From positions 119,488,235 to 119,552,234 of the forward strand of contig NW_025335268.1 of the NCBI RefSeq assembly GCF_004798865.1: a DNA stretch of 64,000 nucleotides, read 5' to 3'. The stretch is from Varanus komodoensis (taxonomy: Eukaryota; Chordata; Lepidosauria; Squamata; Varanidae). Numbering within the stretch: the first letter of the stretch is position 1; the number at the start of each line of letters is the position of its first letter. A program made the position numbers and the translations under genes. The notes beneath the pieces were generated by a model. The model had not been told where the DNA came from. It saw only the letters and a list, made by a program, of their open reading frames with translations, and ran no database searches. Shown here piece after piece: positions 1 to 12,324 of this stretch.

Positions 1-773
1 CTAGAATTATCTAAGAAAATCCTTACATAAAATCCCACAATCAATTTGCTCAATATAATGCAGCAACATAGTTTTGAGACTGATGCTGGGACAGTGCAGC
101 TTTGACATGTAAAAAGGCAGAGAAAATCAGTAAAGAAATAAGCATATGAAAAGACAACTGGAAAAAGAATAAGACTTTAAAAGAAATTTTACCACCTTTG
201 TTTTAATCATCAAAATGTCCCTGTAATTATTTAATATTTCATGGAAAGAAATTACAGGATGAAAGAAAAAGCATGTGCATATCATTACACTAGCCCAGGG
301 GCAAATATGTTGTCAAAGCACTATCCCTGCAGGATGCAGCCACCTCCCTCAACAATGCATTTACACAGCAGGGTAAGTCCTTCAAGCTTCCTCTTGCAGA
401 ATCTTCTTCAGTGCAGTAGTGCCTGGGGCAAACTACTGATGATACCAGGCCTACTCAACATGAAGCAGCAATGAACACTGAATTCTCCAAAAGGCTTTTG
501 TCCTTAATACTGTGTGCTGAGAAAACACAGTGAAATATCGGGAGTTGTGTAGGTATAACATCAGCCACTGTAAATTTTAATGGAATTTTGCTACTGATGT
601 TCATGTAATTAGGATACGATCACAGTTTACTCCTAAGACTCACCTTCCTACTGTAGTGTTGCTCAGAGAAATTATATTTGGCAAGGCTCTGCTTCATTGT
701 TAAGAGGGCTATACAACATGACAAGTTTGCACATTACCTAAATAAACCAAAGTAACCTATGTGTTATTATATG
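1..773. other. Unassigned AT-rich sequence
   Basis: No repeat or exon was recognised. The one open frame (241-474, + strand, 77 codons) has no domain, no flanking gene signals and ordinary AT-rich composition, so I do not call it a gene. Confidence 0.5.
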
Positions 774-1578
774 CAGTGGTACCTTGGCTCACAAACTTAA
801 AATTGTTCCAGGACTCTGGTCATGACCCAAATTGGTCATGAGCAAGTTAAATTTCCCCATAAGGTTCAATGTAAATAAGGTTAATCCATTCTGTAACCAT
901 TTTTTTAATCAGAAAAATGTGAAGTGACAAAGAACAACAAAAATCATGACCATCTCCCTCTCCCCACCCCAAGCACAAGCGTGGCCATCTCCCCACCCCC
1001 CCCAGCACTACCAAGATCGCGCCTGTCATCCCTGCATGCGCCCGTCATCTTGCGTGCTGGGGAGAGAGGAGAGATGGGCGCGATCTCAGGCGCACTGGGG
1101 GAGAGAGAAACAGGCACAAACAGGGTGCACTGGGAGGGATAGAGATGGGTGCAATCGTGCTGGCGGGGGGTGGAGATGCCTGAGATGGCAGTTGCGCTTG
1201 TGCAGGAAAGCCAGGCACAATCACGGGCGCGCTTCTGCAGGAAAGACGGGTACGATCTTGGCCATTTCTCCCCCCAGCACGATCGCGGCCATCTCCCGCC
1301 CCCCCACCTCCAGCACAATTGCGGCCCTCTCCCCAGAGATGGCCGTGATCGTGCTGGAGGTGGGGGGGGGGATGGCCGAAATTGCGCCCGTCTTTCTTGC
1401 ACAAGCCAACTGCGATCGTGGCCATCTCCCCACTCCGGGGTGGGGGGGGGGGAGATGGCTGCAATCTTGGTCACCACCCAATGTGGAGTTCATGACCCAC
1501 ATCAAAACTTTATTGACATTTTTGTTTGCAACCCAATTTGTTCGTGAACCAAGGTGTTTGTGAGTCAAGGTACCACTG
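774..1578. mobile_element. Non-autonomous TIR DNA transposon with GC-rich core (pogo/Tigger-like)
   Basis: The ends are inverted copies. The left end starts CAGTGGTACCTTGGCTCAC and the right end is its complement with one mismatch in the first 23 bases. The right flank is TA and the left flank is TG, which fits a TA target duplication with one later change and points to the Tc1/mariner-pogo group. The outer arms are AT-rich. From about 940 to 1480 the core is GC-rich and made of alternating forward and reverse copies of a unit like GATGGCCGCGATCGTGCTGG followed by G-runs. Open frames of up to 205 codons here run on both strands through this low-complexity core and are not proteins. No transposase is visible. 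The superfamily is inferred from the ends alone; hAT is the alternative. Confidence 0.75.
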
Positions 1579-2129
1579 TAATTTAAGAATAAGAAATTTT
1601 TATGTGGTAGGATTTGAGCAGCAAGTGCAGCAAGGGTAATTGTGTCTCATCCTAAATAATGTGCAAAGTTTCAGCAATACAAAATTTGGATCAGCATAAC
1701 TTGATACCAATACAGCTGTTCATAATCATTCTAGATCTTTTCATTTATGTAATAAAACAATGCATTTGTTAACAGAATATTATGGAATATAATCAAAGTT
1801 TTCTGGACACTATTTGGGCTACCAACACCATATGTGGCACTCGTCTCTTCCTTTTGGTTTATTAATGTCACAAAGAATTATACTTTTGCTGTCCTTCCAC
1901 TGGCAGATGCAGATGTTTTGATTCAAGGAGGCCTTTAGCATGCAATCTGTTCTGTAAATTGAATACCTCTTTTATTCTGTAATTGTTCTGTTTTTAATCA
2001 TGCACTTAAGGTATCTCTACTATTATTTTAATTATAGATATCTTCAGCTACTGGGCAGTATATAGATGATGATGATGATGATGATGATGTTTTAATGTAT
2101 GTAGGCATTAAGATACATGCATTCTTATA
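1579..2129. other. Unassigned sequence with a GAT microsatellite
   Basis: AT-rich DNA with no recognisable gene. It contains a run of about eight GAT units at 2065-2089. Confidence 0.5.
2065..2089. repeat. (GAT)n microsatellite
   Basis: Uninterrupted GAT triplets, about eight units. A similar ATG/GAT run occurs at 7736-7762. Confidence 0.95.
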
Positions 2130-2215
2130 TATTTTAGATCTTTTGCTTGTAAGCCCCACCATGCCATTTCTTGGTAAAATGTGGGGTACTTAAGTCAGTA
2201 AGTAAATTTTAAAAA
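2130..2215 (+). mobile_element. LINE/SINE 3' tail fragment (L2-like)
   Basis: The phrase TTGTAAGCCCCACCATGCC, followed by a GGTA-type box and a decayed AGTAAGTAAATT tail, resembles the common squamate 3' end (TGTAAGCCGCC...GGTATATAAATAAATAAA). Only the last 80 or so bases are present. Confidence 0.4.
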
Positions 2216-2514
2216 CTTCAGATACGTCTGTTTCCTTTTGCAATTTTTCAGTGACCAGTTATTTTGTGAATCATGATTTCCAATTGTTGTTGTGGGTTAC
2301 TGGCAACATTTGGTTCAGTTTGTAAAATTTATAGTATCACTGTATACTAGACCCATAGCCCTCCCCACTTTGTGTTTTTATATTCTTGGTTACTCTTAAT
2401 GCCATTCATCTTGTAACATACTGGGTTTTGTTGCTGTTTCTCTTGAGACACAGAGTCAGTTTTGTTAATGATGGAGTAAGGTTTCTGTTCTTTCTTCATT
2501 TTTGGTTTCTGTTT

Positions 2515-3090
2515 CTTATTTCTTTATTTTCTATACTGCCCAATAGCTGAAGCTCTCTGGGCAGTGAACAATAGTAATAAAGTAAAAATATAATATGGAA
2601 TATAACATAAAATTACATTAAACCTACATTTAAAGCCACATTTTTACAACTAAACAGCTAAAATTAGGCTGTACCACTAAGCCTGCTGAAAATCAGCTGG
2701 CAATACGCCCACCCCATCCTGATGTGTTATTTGGAGTTGGCAAATGTCCCAGCAAAGAGGGTGGTCTTAAGCTCGTACCAAAAAGATGGTAAAGTTGGTG
2801 CTAAGTGGGCTACAGTGGAGAAATCATTCCATTATTTGGGGCCTATCACAGAGAAGGCCCTTTTCCTAGTTGTTGCCAACTAAGCCTCTCTGGGAAGTGC
2901 TATCTGAAGGAAGCCCTCAGATGTGGAACATAGTGTCCAAGAACATTGTTGTTAAAAGAGGCATTCTGGTAGGCATTGTGGTTTCAAGCTGTATATGGCT
3001 TTATAGCTTAAAATTACCATCTTGAATTGGGCTCTGAAGGCTGGACTGGCAGCTCTGCACCCTGACTGATGAGGAGACTGCTGCACTTTA
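2515..3090 (-). mobile_element. L2-like LINE 3' end, antisense
   Basis: Read on the minus strand, the right side encodes the RT C-terminal motif 'LP..FRAQFK' (complement of CTTGAATTGGGCTCTGAAGG near 3030). This is followed by a conserved 'GP.NNGISP'-type segment, an AT-rich 3' UTR, and an end motif complementary to TATACTGCCCAATAGCTGAA near 2535-2560. It is truncated at the 5' side near 3090 and has no intact frame. The same family recurs at 9.6, 17.7, 22.9, 26.4, 33.0, 37.4, 49.6 and 54.9 kb. The clade (L2/CR1 group) is inferred from RT motifs in the longer copies. Confidence 0.75.
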
Positions 3091-5614
3091 AGAGTTGCTG
3101 CAGGTTTCTTGTCTTTCAAGCCCATTTATTTTTGAATTGAGATTCATTCTAAGCATCTTCATCATCTTTGTTTTTTGGAGTGGCTTTCCTGAATCTCAGA
3201 CTGAGGATAGGAGGGTTGGTAGCTTGTTTGCTTACCTGATGGGTACTGATAATGTATATCTGTCATCCAGCATTAGAACTAATTTCAATTAAAAAGGCCA
3301 TCTAAATGAAATGCCTGCTTCTCTCTGTTGCTCTGGGAAACATGTTCGTACCAAAAAGTTTTCTATCTTTGTACTATTTCCAGACATATATCCTGGAAAA
3401 CTGGCACTTATTTTTCTCTGTTTTTATCATTTTAAGCTGAAACTGCCTGTAAAATTTGGTCTTTAGGAAGCTGAAAGTGAAGTAGATCAAGATGTGTCTC
3501 ATTGTACATCCATTTTGTGGCTTAACTACCATGGCTTTGTGCCCAGTCCATTAATAGTGGGGCTTCTCTGCATGAGGCATTTAATATGCCACTTTACTGA
3601 GGCTTCTATTTCTGGATTCTTTAAATTTTTCAGCTCCTTTAAATCTGCCCACCCCCCAAGAGTTTCCTTTCTCTACCTTTTTATATGTTCCATTACATAA
3701 CCACAAAATGATGCTGAGGTACAGTAATACCGCAAAAATTAGTGTTTCATTCTAGTTTGTTCTTCATTGGAAATTTAATACATTTTCCTTGTTCTCAAAA
3801 ATGGCATGGAAGTGTTTGGAAAGCACTCACAAGGAACCATGAACACACAAGAAATGCTTTGAGTAGCTATTTCTCTGGTGACATGGACAAATTCAGGAAG
3901 AGCATTGACAGCATTTGCACTATGAAATTAATTAGGTCTCACCATTGAGCAAATTCCTTGACCCCCCCCCCCCAACACACACACTTTGAGAGCTCTATGT
4001 AAGTATTGCTAGGTTCAGTTACAAAGATTTGATTCTGGCTTCTTGATTGAAATGCGTTATTCACCATTTTGAATATATTTGCCATTTTTGCTTTATGGTC
4101 TGATATTTTAATTTCCATACCATTGCGCCTTTGTTAAGTTCTGTTCAAATTCTTTTAATTGTCCAATTATCTCGGTCATTAACTTGCAGTTCCCTTTTAC
4201 TGACTGTGGGTGCCATGCTTGGGACTGTCCTCAGGGTCTGGCAGGGTTACATTTAGCTTGGCAGTTCTTGCTCCAAAACAGTAAAAGGTTCATTCTTTCT
4301 ATATGGGCTGCTGTGACATAACCCAATTTTTAACCCTTGTTTTGCCATTTTCTATTTATTTTGAGATGTTGTAATTAATAACATAACGGTAGGAAGTTAA
4401 GAATTTTGGGTAGCTATCATTTTCTAGCCTTGACATTATCCATTACCATGTGTGTTAATTTTGTTAATTTACAATGAAGTTAACAAAACCCCTTTTCAGA
4501 GTTTTCAGTATTTCAGAAACAAATATATATTGAGGTTTTAAAATATGCATACATGTATTTAACAATTACTTAATCAGTTAAATTACAGATGATTAAACAT
4601 CTGACATAGTAAACCATGTCATATTTAATCAAGCTGTATGCCACATCAGTCATAGCTTTTCCTAACCAATAGGAGAACTGCAGTTGTGTGATACAGAAGT
4701 ATCTTGGTTTGTAATCAGAAATACATTTAAAATAAGGTTCACTGTACATTACTGGTTTTACTTTTCAGTAAGGTATACACAGGACGGTTTTGCACAATCA
4801 CTGGCTCACAGAACTGTAGTCCCCAAGGTTACCTGTGCAGAAACCACTACAGTTAAAGGAGTTTATATTTACACAGTGGACATGCTCCATAATAATATCC
4901 ATTACTCAATTTTCCTTTCTGACTGCAAGAGACAGCACTTTTGGCTGCATGTTGAAAAGAGAAAGAAGGTGCAATTAGAAGACTAATTCAGTAATCAGGA
5001 TTGTCATGATAGCTCTATCCAGCAATTAGAAAATGAAACATTAATTATCACCCCTCTTTCCCCTCGCCATTTTAGCCCAGCTGTTCATATATTGATAACA
5101 GTAGATACAAATGCAAAAAAGAAGGTTGGGATAGTTGGTATTCATGCTATATCAAAGAAGCACATTTACATTCTTTGCCACAAGAATCTATTTACCTTGA
5201 TTGATGGCTGAACTTCAATAAGTCTTTTAATATTTTGGTCATTAGCAATGGGGCTGGCACAATGTCACTAGAATACTATTGCATTTCATAGCAGGCCCTT
5301 TATTAGCTATAATATGTTTGAACTTTTAATTGAGCCTTTTAAATAATGATGATCAACATATTTCAATGATGATTTATGGAAATAAGGGCCACACACTAAA
5401 GTGTTTCATACTACATACTGAGCTGTCCTCTATGAAGAAAAACCCTCAACATTCAAAATGTACAATACCCATGCCTGAATGCAATTTTTTTTTACAAAAT
5501 GACATTTAGACAATTGTTATGGCTACAGCTTACCAATCAGAGCTTGTAAATACTGCAAGACAATTTCCCTATTCCTAGCAGCGATTCTGCAGTACTAACA
5601 GAAGAATCTGTTTT
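3091..5614. other. Unassigned, mostly single-copy AT-rich sequence
   Basis: No exon or repeat was recognised. It holds a C-run followed by ACACAC at 3962-3984. The stretch 5215-5430 is rich in TAATTA/ATTAGC-type homeobox words and looks like possible conserved non-coding DNA. The 100-codon frame at 4684-4986 has no recognisable domain. Confidence 0.45.
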
Positions 5615-5975
5615 AGCCAAAAGTTGTCTCCAAGTTATGATGACCCTATGAATGAATGCCCTCCTAATTGTCCAGTCCTCCACAGCCCAGCCCAACTCTT
5701 GTAAATCCAAGGCTGCAAGTTCTTCTATGGTGTCAGTCCATCTCATATTTGGACTTCCCTTTCTTCTTCTGCCTTCAAATTCCCTGCATCATGGTCTTCT
5801 CCAGTGAGTCTTCCCTTCTCATGATGTGCCCAAAGTATGACAGCTTCCGCCTTTTGCCTTTTTTGTCTTTCTAGGGAAAGTTCTGGCTTGATATTCTCTA
5901 GGATCCATTTGTCTGTCTTTCTGTCAGTTCAGGGTATTCACAAAGCTCTCTTCCAGCACCATGTTTCAAACAAAT
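5615..5975 (-). mobile_element. BovB (RTE) LINE 3' region, antisense
   Basis: The plus strand shows the antisense signature of squamate BovB. TTATGATGACCCTATGAATG lies at the left (3') end. It is followed by the segments equivalent to 'TCAGTCCATCTCATATTTGG', the run TTCCCTTTCTTCTTCTGCC, and TCTCATGATGTGCCCAAAGT near 5818-5840. Homology appears to continue through a GTATTCACAAAGCTCTCTTC segment to about 5975. It is 5'-truncated and not coding. A second, differently truncated BovB end lies at 39.84-40.06 kb. Confidence 0.75.
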
Positions 5976-6737
5976 GTAGCCAAATAGACATGAACAAAAT
6001 CAAACATGCAAACTCTAAAGCAACAATATGCTTAAGCCAAGATGACAAATATATGCAGAGTTATTAGCATATTGCTATTTGAAAAGTATACCTTCTAACA
6101 CTGGCGATGTTAAAACAAAACAGGATGAGCTATTGAGAACTTAGCCCTTATTTTGATTAACATGATGCTCCCATTTAATGCGAAGAGCACCTATGGTAGA
6201 CTGAGCTTCCTATAAGTAACCAGAATGCCACATCTTTTTAGGATTAATCTCTAATAATACTTTTCTGGAGAGAAAGTTATAGTTTTTCATGTCTGACTGA
6301 CACCACTATTTAAACACATCCTTGCAATAAACAGTTGCGGACAACAAGCTACTTTCATATCCTTCACCCTTTCATAGACCTCCATCCATATTAGTAATAT
6401 TAGTTTGGTTATTGTTCACAGTACAAAGCACCTCCTGTATATCAAGTTGCAAAAGCAAAGCATTTTACATTTCTAGAAGGAAGATTAGAGAGACAGATGT
6501 TGCCGTTTCGGTAAAGCAACACCTCAAGTACAGAGGTGTCTCTGATTTCATGACTCAATACCAGATGCTGAAGAGAAATAATAGAAGAACACTGTTTCCC
6601 ATCTATCCTCCCTGTGTATTTCCCAGAAGCAATTAGTTGACCACTATTTTAAATTATTTGAATTCTGGGTTAGATGAAAATTTGGTCTGAAACCATCACA
6701 GCTCTTTTGAATGATTCAGTTTTGAATGTTAATGCTA
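5976..6737. other. Unassigned sequence
   Basis: No gene or repeat recognised. Ordinary AT-rich DNA with several short open frames that show no domain. Confidence 0.45.
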
Positions 6738-7096
6738 CAGTGACCTGGTTCACACAACATGGTGGGTTATTCATGTGTTGTTTATCCTACAATGTGCTGG
6801 GATGTGTGCAGGTGACATTTTGGAATATGCAGTCCCTGTCCAGAGGCTATCATGTCATACAAACACAGCCACTAAAAGGCATTTGAGAGTTTAAAAACCC
6901 TCACATAATCCTCAGTTTATAGTACAGTTATGAAAAAGCTATTTAATGCTCAAATATCCCTAGATGGCCAGGTATGCACAATACAGCAATCCCCATTCAT
7001 GGCTGCATATTCAATTTTTTCCCCAGCACATGCTGTGTCTCATTTTTTGTTAAATAATCCATGCTGGGCTAGTCATGTCATGTAAACAAACCAACT
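6738..7096. mobile_element. Possible MITE of the CATGG/TTAT inverted-end family
   Basis: The left side reads GGTTCACACAACATGGTGGG and the right side, inverted, reads GGTTTGTTTACATGACATGA followed by CCAGCATGGATTATTTAA. The arms are alike but decayed. Words such as CATGG, TTATT and TTCACAC/GTAAAC at opposite ends recur in blocks at 18.15, 21.44, 44.04 and 55.84 kb. No transposase is present. The family name is unknown and this is the weaker end of the set. Confidence 0.35.
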
Positions 7097-7735
7097 ATGT
7101 ACACAGTAAAATGTAGATTCATGTCAGCTACATTATCAGCCTGGCGTCAGCACAGTGCCAGGGCCTGGTGTTGGCTTGATGACAAGGGATGGTATCTGCC
7201 AGATGGCCTGTCCTTGTGTGGGCTTGGCATTGAGGGTCAGTGGCTTGGTGTTGGAGTCTCATCTCAGTGCCACTGGCACTTGACATTGATGCCCCGATGC
7301 TGGTCCCTGTGTCAACTTGGTATTGGGAGTAGCAGCCATCATTGCTGGATGACCTGAACCTTTTGCTGGAGCAGAGGGATGAAGGAGACCATTCTGAGGC
7401 CTAGTTCCAGTCTATGAGGGGACAGTGGGATTGGTCCTGATGTCCCCTGGTCTCTGATTTTGGTGTCGAGGCCAGCACACCAGGGAACCTCAGTGTTGAG
7501 CCACACTTCGACAGCAGAGGTGTTGGTCTTGCTGGTGCATCCAGGAATCATTGTGGCAGCAAGTTAGTTTCCAGGGCCATCAGAGTCAGCTCTTGAGAGT
7601 GCGACCTCCTAGAAGCTGACAGGCAGTTCAGTGATCTGGTGAGGCCTCCTCTGAGCTACCTTCCTCACAAAGTGGCAGAGTCCTCCATTGGTTTGGATAC
7701 TCAAGTGGAGGAGAGAAGTACTTCATGATCTAGGC
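7097..7735. other. GC-rich segment of unknown origin
   Basis: About 600 bp clearly richer in G+C than its surroundings, with repeated words such as TGTTGGCTTGATG, TTGGTGTTGGAGTC and GGTATTGGGAG. Frames on the two strands (86 and 70 codons) are short and lack domains. One possibility is a decayed coding region of a retroelement, since DIRS gag regions in reptiles carry similar GGTGTCGG-type repeats, but I cannot show this. Confidence 0.35.
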
Positions 7736-7762
7736 ATGATGATGATGATGATGATGATGATG
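7736..7762. repeat. (ATG)n microsatellite
   Basis: About nine uninterrupted ATG/GAT triplets. Confidence 0.95.
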
Positions 7763-9644
7763 AAAAAGGAACTCAGGGGATGGGAAGGAGCCTCTCCCCA
7801 AGCTATCCTGAAACCAGAAGGGGAGGTGCTCCCACCCACTGAATGCTCAGCTATTGAAGCTTCCTGACAACAGACTCTGTACAAGTGTAAAAGCCCGTAT
7901 GTGTGATGCAGAGAGATCATGAAGAAGAACCTAAAATAAATCTGGTACCCAAAAGATCACAACATTGGCACCAGATTAACTCAGAAAGCATTTCACTGGA
8001 GGAAATACCAGATGCTAAACAGATCCTCTTTTTACTGTCTTCCAAATCTCCGTTTGGAGGAGGGTCTCAGATGTTATCATATTGTATGGGTAGATTCACA
8101 ATGGAAGACATGGTCCACTGGGTATTGAACCTGCCCTAACACAACACAACGCAACATAACACAACACTAGAGAACAATTGTGATGTACACATTGAAAAGG
8201 CATCTGTGGGATTTTCCAGTAATTCTTAATTCCCAAACTTGAAGTCATGGCAATAGTATGGGTTCCCCATAAATATATTTTATCCTTATTCTTTCTAAGA
8301 GGACACCTCAACATTTGCACCAACCATATTTCAACATAAATGACACAACAGAAGACTCTCAAATCTGGTGCAGTTTTGGAATAAAATAAATGAATGAATA
8401 GATTAAGGAGATTAAAATAAAGCAGATGATTAAGGAAATCCAATAGCCTATTAGGTATTGCTTTTCAGTTATGTTTTACCATTTTCTACAGGTTTGTCTT
8501 TGGGAGAGTTAGAGACCTGATGGAGATTGCATGGTCTGGACAATGTCTATACACACTGACTGAATGGTGTAACCTCAGACCCACCTCTTCCAGTTGTGAT
8601 AACAAGAATTAGCCACAAGAAATCACAAAGAAACTGATACAAATTAATATTATGTTTAGAAATGAAATAATTAATGCAATGGCAATAGCCATAGCAAGGA
8701 ATTTATTAAACCAGGGAGATGGTAGGAACTTGCACTTTACCAACTGCATGTTGAGTGGCAGGCAAAAATAAAAACTGTACTGACTACATTTTGCATTATG
8801 ACAAACCATCAAAGTTGATCCGGGAGAAAATATATTCAGATGTATATGTCAAGAATGGGAACAATTCTGCAACAGAATCTCAGAAATGAATCCAGTGAAA
8901 ATCTCTGGACAACTTTGAGGGTTTGCTTTCCAGTGTGGTATTTATTTTTGAGCTTTCTCTAGATGCAATAAGGAAGCACAAAACTTTTCCCCACATTTCT
9001 CCCTTTGTCCTGAGGTTTCATAACTCATACTGTTAAAAAAAAAAAGATTCATTCAAGCAAATTTTGCACTTTTTGTCTTCACTGCCTGAAGAGAATAGTT
9101 GATCCATGTTCTTTTTTTGTATGAACAGATTGTTCTGTCTCCACTAAGCTATATTTGCTCCTCATTGAAGAAGGGCCTGATTCTCTTCTTATTCAAACCT
9201 GCAAGCATTCTTTCAAGTATGTTATTTATCTTTGATACTCTGATGAGAAAGAGAATTTACAAAAGAACTCCTACAGTGGCATCTTTTGTTTTTTCCATCT
9301 CAACATATTAACAGAATATTCAATGAACTCATTTCAAATTTTTCCATTATCTATAAATAATCCTTTGTCTCTTAAAAGAACAGCTAAGGGAAGAAAAATG
9401 AATACATAAAAACTGTATATTTTTATTCACCAGCTCTATTCCCTCTGTGCATCTAGCCACATCTATACACTTTATTAAAACAATTACAACTCATATCTTT
9501 GCTTACTCATTAGCTCTGAAAAGTAGATATTACACGGGGGGTGGGGGACAAAAATCTTTGCTAATCTGACTTGTGTATATTTAGGAGAACAATGTGTATA
9601 ATTCTCTATTAAAAAGCTCTGAGCAAGGATATTTTTCTTATTCC
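7763..9644. other. Unassigned sequence with an ACAAC repeat
   Basis: Contains an imperfect (ACAAC)n run at 8137-8168. No host exon was recognised. The frame at 7903-8139 (78 codons) runs into the pentamer repeat, and the minus frame at 8096-8443 (115 codons) has no domain and overlaps it. Long A and T runs occur at 9034-9045 and nearby. Confidence 0.45.
8137..8168. repeat. Imperfect (ACAAC)n simple repeat
   Basis: Six or so units of ACAAC with single changes (GCAAC, ATAAC). Confidence 0.85.
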
Positions 9645-10045
9645 TCTACAAAGGATGCCACTCAAAACTAAGCAAAATAGCCTCCTCAGTGGGTTTGACT
9701 ACTCCCATGATCAGCACCCGACACCATTCTAATGATGTTCAAGGCTGAATTGTCTGGGGATTCTCTGTGGCTATGCCTACGGTATGGAACTCCCCGTTTG
9801 TCTCCTTTTCATCTAGCAAAAACATTTTTATTCTAGCGGGGATCTTATTTGCTGAGTTGGGAAGCTTTCACAAAACACAAATCCCTTGTTTTTATCTACT
9901 GTACCTGTTTTTATTGTATTTATTATTGTATTGTATTATTAATTTGTATGATTTCATAATGTGGATGTTAGGTGCCCTGTTGTTGGTTCACTGTGACTCC
10001 TGTGAAACGGAGATATAATTTTGTGGTAAATAAATACATAAAGTC
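9645..10045 (+). mobile_element. L2-like LINE 3' end
   Basis: The plus strand contains the C-terminal motif TGTGGCTATGCCTACGGTAT followed by GGAACTCCC, which is the 'V.PRLWNSLP' block of the L2-like family (9767-9792). An AAAACATTTTTATTCTAGC block follows, then an AT-rich 3' UTR with TTTTTATTGTATTTATTATT, ending in TAAATAAATACATAAA. It is strongly 5'-truncated and has no intact frame. Confidence 0.6.
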
Positions 10046-12324
10046 TCCTAGTAATCTAGCCAGCTCTTACGCATGCCACAACTCCCTTTCATATCTAAGT
10101 ATGATGGTTTGCAGCACAAAGATGAACTATGGTCTATAAATGCACAGCTCTATATAAGAAATGGGGAACAGACATTCCTCTGTTTCAAACTTCACTTAAA
10201 TCTAAAAGAGAAATTTTCCAGAATGGTGAAAACATCATATTGACTCTCTGAACGTGGGGTTTTGTGTGTGTAGTAGCTGCTATAGAAAGTTATCCTTGTG
10301 ACATTTGGACAAAGCAGCAGGTTTCCAGAAGTGATGCAATAACCTAATGGAAACTCATGAGCGGTGGCATTGCACCTTAATGACCTCTAAGCAGATACTT
10401 GCTTCCAATCAAATAAATTCGTATTATTGGAGTTTTTTAAAAAGAAGGAAGTTAAAGAATGCAAGGAATACTATCTGTATTAGGAAGAGATACCATTACT
10501 CTGTGTGCATCTCTAAATTTGAGAGAGATAAAGGTTTTTTTTTTTTACACTGAAATTGTTATCCTTGATTTCTTCAGCTGAAAACTACCACCACTTATTT
10601 TCTACGTCAGCTACATCAAACTTGGCATTTTAAAAGCCTGTTTTGTTTTTTAATCTCAGTCCTGTTTGGAATTTGTTTTAAGATGAATGCTTCTTCCATT
10701 CCCATCATGGTTTCTGAAGTCTTTGCTGCATTTCTACTACATACAGCACTTATTAGGCCATTATAAACTGATTCAGGCAGAATGGCTATATTTTTCAGTT
10801 GTGGGTTTTAGAGAGCTGTTTTTTAAACTTATAATTGCACAGATCAGAATGTCACTAGCACTCCACCTAGCTTCTGGCAGCTGCTTTGCCTCTTCACATA
10901 CCGATGTCAGAACGCATTTTTGATCACCATTGTTAACGCCCTAACAGAGCTTCTTTTGTTCCTGTTTTTGTGTAATCGTGTCTTGTCATTTTTAAATCTC
11001 AGCAGCCTGGCATCTGTTATGTAAATTGTTTTTCCATGCAACAGGAGGAGCTAACAGCAATCCTTCATTTTCAGAATGACGGTTGGCAAGGAAAAAAAGG
11101 CAAACAATTCTGTGGCACCTTCAAGTCTAAAGCATGGAACCATGACTTCCATAGGAAAGACCCTATTTCAGAAGGACATCTTTTGCTGTTAAGGTCGTAT
11201 TCTTTATCATGCCACACATCCAATGAAATAAACTCCAAACTGCACAAAAGTTCATGTTACAATCAAACCTGTCCAATCCTGAAGGTTCCAAAGGATCCTG
11301 TCGCTTTGTAGTAAACTGGTTGCTTTGGAGGAGAGCAGGTATGTGGTACAACACCTTTGGATGTTGCTTTATGAAGCCCAAATGCTTGTGTGGTTTTCTG
11401 CAGGAATACGCTAAAGGGTTTTAACAAATTATTTTCTGAATTTAAATTCAGACTCTAATAATCTCTAGGCTACTTCAGCACTACTCTGGGAGGACCCCAT
11501 TACATTAGTGTCACTGAATAAGAAATGGAAGCACATAAAAAGGCCCTTCGAAGCCTGTATTTGCAGCTGTAATGTGAAATGATGAGGGGAAATGATTTTA
11601 AAAGAGATCTATTATTACCCATTATGATGCCTAAATAAAAGAGCAAATGCTACTGGCATTACTGTGCAGAAAAAAGGAAATGAGAAAGGGTCATATTATT
11701 GTGTAGATCCAGCAGTAATGCTCACCTGATGGCTGTCAGGGCTTTACTGAATCCCTCTCTGAATCTTTCTTGTTTTATTACCACTTACCTTCCTTTTCCT
11801 TCAGACTAAGTATGAAACAGGGTGTAGGAAGGGGAACACAGAAGAATGTTGAAAACTGCCCTATACTGGCTTAGTATTGTCTTGTCTATACTGACTGGCA
11901 GCAGCTCTTGAAGGTTTTAGGCAGGAGAGTCTGTCAAACCGAAGATGCCATGGAACTAACCAAAAATCTTTTGTATGTGAAGCATATGTCCCTTCACTGA
12001 GCTAGGGCTCTCCTTCGTTATTTTCTTGTAGTGGTACTGCTCTAACAACCACCTTTCAAGTTCTGAAGATCCCTTTATAAGCACCAACACTTCTATCTGC
12101 ACCATTAGTCTTTTCATTTACATCATGGCAGATACCAATGCCTACTGTGATCTTTTAAATTGTTAAGACCTTTTCCTGTCACAGGACACACACTCCTTTG
12201 TGCAGTAGCCATACATATGATAAACACTAACAGAACAAACTCTGGCTTAGAATTTGAGCACATGTTGAACCATTCAGATGAACAAACTTATAAGATGTCC
12301 ACTGTAAACAGACTGATCCCAGGC
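10046..12324. other. Unassigned, mostly single-copy sequence
   Basis: No gene recognised. The stretch 11109-11131 (TGGCACCTTCAAGTCTAAAG) matches a short reptile interspersed-repeat motif seen again at 14,976 and 19,563. The stretch 11520-11720 is AT-balanced and looks like possible conserved non-coding DNA. Confidence 0.45.

Noticed and set aside
944-1563. Overlapping frames of 177, 205, 139, 132 and 115 codons on both strands
   Set aside because: All lie in the GC-rich palindromic core of a TIR transposon. Proline- and arginine-rich low-complexity translations on both strands show composition, not coding.
8096-8443. 115-codon minus-strand frame
   Set aside because: Its end covers an (ACAAC)n simple repeat and it has no domain.
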